Of a DNA stretch of 64,000 nt, positions 61,183-64,000 are shown one piece after another. Source of the stretch: Eucommia ulmoides (taxonomy: Eukaryota; Streptophyta; Magnoliopsida; Garryales; Eucommiaceae). Within the stretch, counting starts at the first letter, position 1. Each line of letters begins with the position of its first letter. The notes under the pieces are model-generated. The model was given only the letters and a program-made list of their open reading frames with translations, ran no database searches and was not told where the DNA came from. Made by a program: the position numbers and the translations under genes. The stretch spans positions 1,736,001-1,800,000 of the forward strand of contig CM028336.1 in NCBI GenBank assembly GCA_016647705.1, in the 5' to 3' direction.

Positions 61183-62444
61183 TATTTGCAGATTGGCCTA
61201 TCTCCATGAAGATGCAGAACCAAAAATAGTTCACAAAAATATAAAATCAAGCAACATATTATTAGATCAACAATGGACTCCCAAGATTTCTGATTTTTGC
61301 ATCTCCAACCTTCATACCTGCCCTTCCTCTCCACCTCCAAGGGAAATGTTTGGGTTTGTTCATTTTTCTTTATATTTTCAAATAAATTTGACTAATTAAA
61401 TTTCAAAATTCGAATTTATAATTTTTTTATTTATTTTTTTACTTTTTTGCAGTTATACTGCACCGGAATATGATTCTACTGGTGTTTTTGACGAGAAGAG
61501 TGATATTTATAGTTTTGGGATACTTATTATGGAGATTGTATCTGGAAAGACACTCGATTCTCTTCAGGAAGAAACAGAGGTTTGTATATTACACTTTGTA
61601 CCATTTAAGTATGCTAAAATTTAATTTTAGTCCACGATTTTATAAGTGGTTCTATTTTGGTATATTTGTTATGTTAACAAAAAATAATTTTTTTTTTTTT
61701 TTTTATACACATATTCTCAAAATAATGTATAAAATTAAAAATTTGACCTTGTATGGTGAAAACCGAGGACCTCTTTTATAACACTTAAAAATATAAAAGT
61801 TTAAGTGCTGAAAATATTCTAAATTTATTTGATAAAATTAAAGTTTTAAGTACTAAATTTTTTACTAAGCATGTTCAACAAAATAATTAAATAACCTATA
61901 TTTGGTTGAAAAAAAAAATAAAAAAAATTGATTTTAATTATAATTAGCAAATAATTTATCGTAGAAAAAAAAAATGCATAATTTATTCAGTTATAACTGA
62001 GTTATCAAGCACGGCCGACTTTTTTCTATAAAAAAATTGCTTTTCATTTACGTATTTATTTACTTTTATTTATTTACTTTTGTATATCCACGAGTGTCTC
62101 TATACCCACACAAAATGTGAAACTGATCTCGTTTGGGGTGCGTGGTTGTCCCTCCCAATCAACCTTCCTTTTTTTTTTTTTTTAAATTACAATATAAAAT
62201 TAAAAATGAATTTTAATTGTAGGAATTCTTGATTGAGTGGTTGAAATCAACGGTCAAAAAGCAAAAATTTGATCTGGCGGTGGATTCAAAGTTGCCGGAG
62301 ATGCCGGCTCTCAAACAACTCAAACGGATTCTACTCATCGCCCTCCGGTGCTCCGATCCCGATCCCGGCCACAGGCCCAAGATTGCTGACGTCATCCACA
62401 TGCTTGAGCCACGTGACTTACTACTCAACGATGTAAGAAAAATT

Positions 62445-64000
62445 GTTGCTGGAGAAAATAATAAAGAACGAGTTTACCGAATTAGCTTGGGTTGAGTCGC
62501 AGACTAGGTCATTCTCTTTAAGACGTTTCGCGGCTCTGTCCAAGAAACGTGCAAGCAGTATATAAGCCACGTCATCCCCAGGATAAAACAACCCAGAAAT
62601 CTTCTCTGTTTAAGACGTTCTTAGCACTGTAGAAGTCCCGAAAACCAAACACCCCCACACACTGTTCGTAAAACGAACAAACTGCTAGGAAAACAAAATC
62701 GAACTGAAGAAACAATACTGGAACAGATCAGAACAGTTCCAGAACAGTGAAGAACAAAACAGTGGAAATCGAAACTGTTTCAGAACAGTTCGGAACAGAA
62801 CAGAACAGATCCGATCTGGAACAGAACAAAAGAGATTGGAATAGATAGAACAGTTCTGATCTGAAAGAATTTTTTTCTGTTTCGGAACAGTTTCCGAAAA
62901 TAAGAACAATAAAAAGAAGAAGAAGGAGAACAATTGTTTTTCAAAGAAAAAAACTGCAGTGTAATGTTTCTGTTTCTGGATTTTTTTTCGCACATGAAAT
63001 ATATGGAAAACATCTATATTTATAGATCCAAAACAGCCAAATTAAACCGTTATCAAGAGGTTCAGAAAAGAGGGAGAGATCGTGGGAACAGTTTTTTACC
63101 AAGTCAAAAAATGTTCTGAAAACCGTTCTGAATTAGTTTAAATAAAATATAATTATTTAAATAAAATTTTATCTAAAAAATATTATATAAGTGCCACCTC
63201 ATCACACGCGCGACTCGGCTCGGCACGGCCGGACGGGAGGCGGCGGCGGCGCGCGCGCGTGTGTGTTAAACTAGTAGGGATGTAACTCATCTCCCCTCCA
63301 CAAAATGTGGGTACCCCTTGGGACACACCCCAAGTGTCTCACATACCACTAGTTATACACCTCAATTCAACTTCTCCCAACCGATGTGGGATAGAAGCAT
63401 TTGAGGGAAAAAACCATTTGACACAAAAATATTTTTCCAAAAATTCATTTGTTCCAACAATCCCCCACTTGAATTTTTTAAAAAACAATTTTTCCTCGAG
63501 CAGTATTAAACAATATAAGATTGTGCATAAGCAAAGGTGTCTATCGACTTGAACCTTTACATAGTGAAGATGATTTAAATTATACTAGAGTAACTCGTAG
63601 TTTTGAACTTTATCTCTAACAACACCACACACACAACCTTATCACGGTGTAGTCCAAAAGCCCGTACTTTACGGCCATGCACATATATCACAGTATAGTG
63701 AATGCTCTAGAGAATTTGCCCAAAATTCCATAGGAAGCGGCCACACTTCCATATTCACATAGGTGAGTCTATCAAGAGTACTCCTGTAGTTAGGTACTCC
63801 ACTCCATATAGAGTATAGATCTCATTAAGAGTTAATAAAGGAAAACTCAACCTTCTATCGCTTAAAGATGTCATACTACAAACAACACATATTTGGAATA
63901 GAACTCAAAATTATTATTATTATAGTATATTTTTCCTCGTATCACTTCATAAGTTGTTATTACCCTTTAAACCTATTTCTTGGGATCTCCAGTCTATAGG
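62445..64000. mobile_element. LTR-retrotransposon-type fossil, running off the window
   Basis: Sequence unlike the parent intron begins about 13 bp after the exon-6 donor. It contains a 'gaacag'-rich tandem-like stretch (62700-62900), an unusually GC-rich patch (63205-63265), 'ctcccaaccgatgtgggat' and 'caacaatcccccacttgaa', strings that I associate with long terminal repeats or leaders of plant LTR elements. No gag or pol coding is visible in this window and the right end is not present. Family is undetermined, possibly copia-type; it is younger than the kinase-gene duplicate into which it inserted. Confidence 0.4.

Larger units (their letters stand above)
59592..62432 (+). pseudogene. 5'-truncated duplicate of the pseudokinase gene
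   Basis: It starts inside the exon-3 equivalent ('tgctcaagaaaagttag') and keeps exon 3 part (to 59660), exon 4 (61192-61353), exon 5 (61453-61579) and exon 6 (62223-62432) with identical lengths, phases and splice sites; exons 1, 2 and 7 are absent. The frame is open and the HKN and DFC changes are present, so they predate duplication. Differences include V for I before HKN, YDSTG for YGFTG, KTLDSL for KAPDSV, EFL for EIL and KIAD for KITD. There is no promoter or start codon, and 13 bp into the last intron it joins an LTR-type fossil. High identity suggests a recent event. Confidence 0.85.

Overview
The window is AT-rich nuclear DNA from a dicot-like flowering plant: split genes with GT-AG introns, plant-only receptor-kinase families, a plant GH28 polygalacturonase, and dense non-autonomous transposons. 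The sequence does not identify the species. I see no rRNA, tRNA, CRISPR or bacterial-type operon. Splice structures below were worked out by hand from reading frame, splice sites and family pattern.

Three genes look intact. (1) An LRK10L-type receptor kinase on the minus strand (1457-4129), with a GUB_WAK ectodomain, a membrane span and a non-RD kinase; its intron block is tandemly duplicated, giving two alternative in-frame micro-exons. (2) A seven-exon membrane-anchored receptor-like kinase of the At1g01540/At4g01330 type on the plus strand (50127-54990), which reads as a pseudokinase: HKN replaces HRD and DFC replaces DFG. (3) A six-exon GH28 polygalacturonase on the minus strand (56128-59382) with one GC-AG intron.

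Around them lie decayed copies. A second LRK10L copy (33171-35513) sits in a segmental duplicate of the first ~4.2 kb. Two paralogous composite modules (about 28.4-31.6 kb and 37.0-42.05 kb) each carry minus-strand LRK10L kinase fragments, an RNase H fragment of LINE type, and a plus-strand LRK10L exon-3 pseudogene lacking the DFG/activation-loop segment. A 5'-truncated duplicate of the pseudokinase gene (59592-62432) landed about 210 bp upstream of the polygalacturonase start codon, and is cut short by an LTR-type fossil that leaves the window.

Repeat layout: 4.9-5.76 kb is a 2x420 bp tandem repeat; 5.8-17.35 kb is a higher-order array of ~0.8 kb units holding three copies of one long-TIR Mutator-like insertion (its unoccupied site survives at 5.2 and 5.66 kb); 17.4-27.15 kb is a mosaic of about four copies of a composite ~1.2 kb repeat interrupted by other elements; 42.8-45.25 kb has a minisatellite and a tandemly duplicated MITE; 45.77-46.63 kb has a relic of the pseudokinase gene's first exon next to a MITE.

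The genes do not form a pathway. The shared theme is birth and death of receptor kinases by segmental, tandem and partial duplication in transposon-rich DNA. The most distinctive points are the duplicated micro-exon, the pseudokinase and its truncated copy, the duplicated promoter of the pseudokinase gene, and the nested inverted repeats in its first intron.
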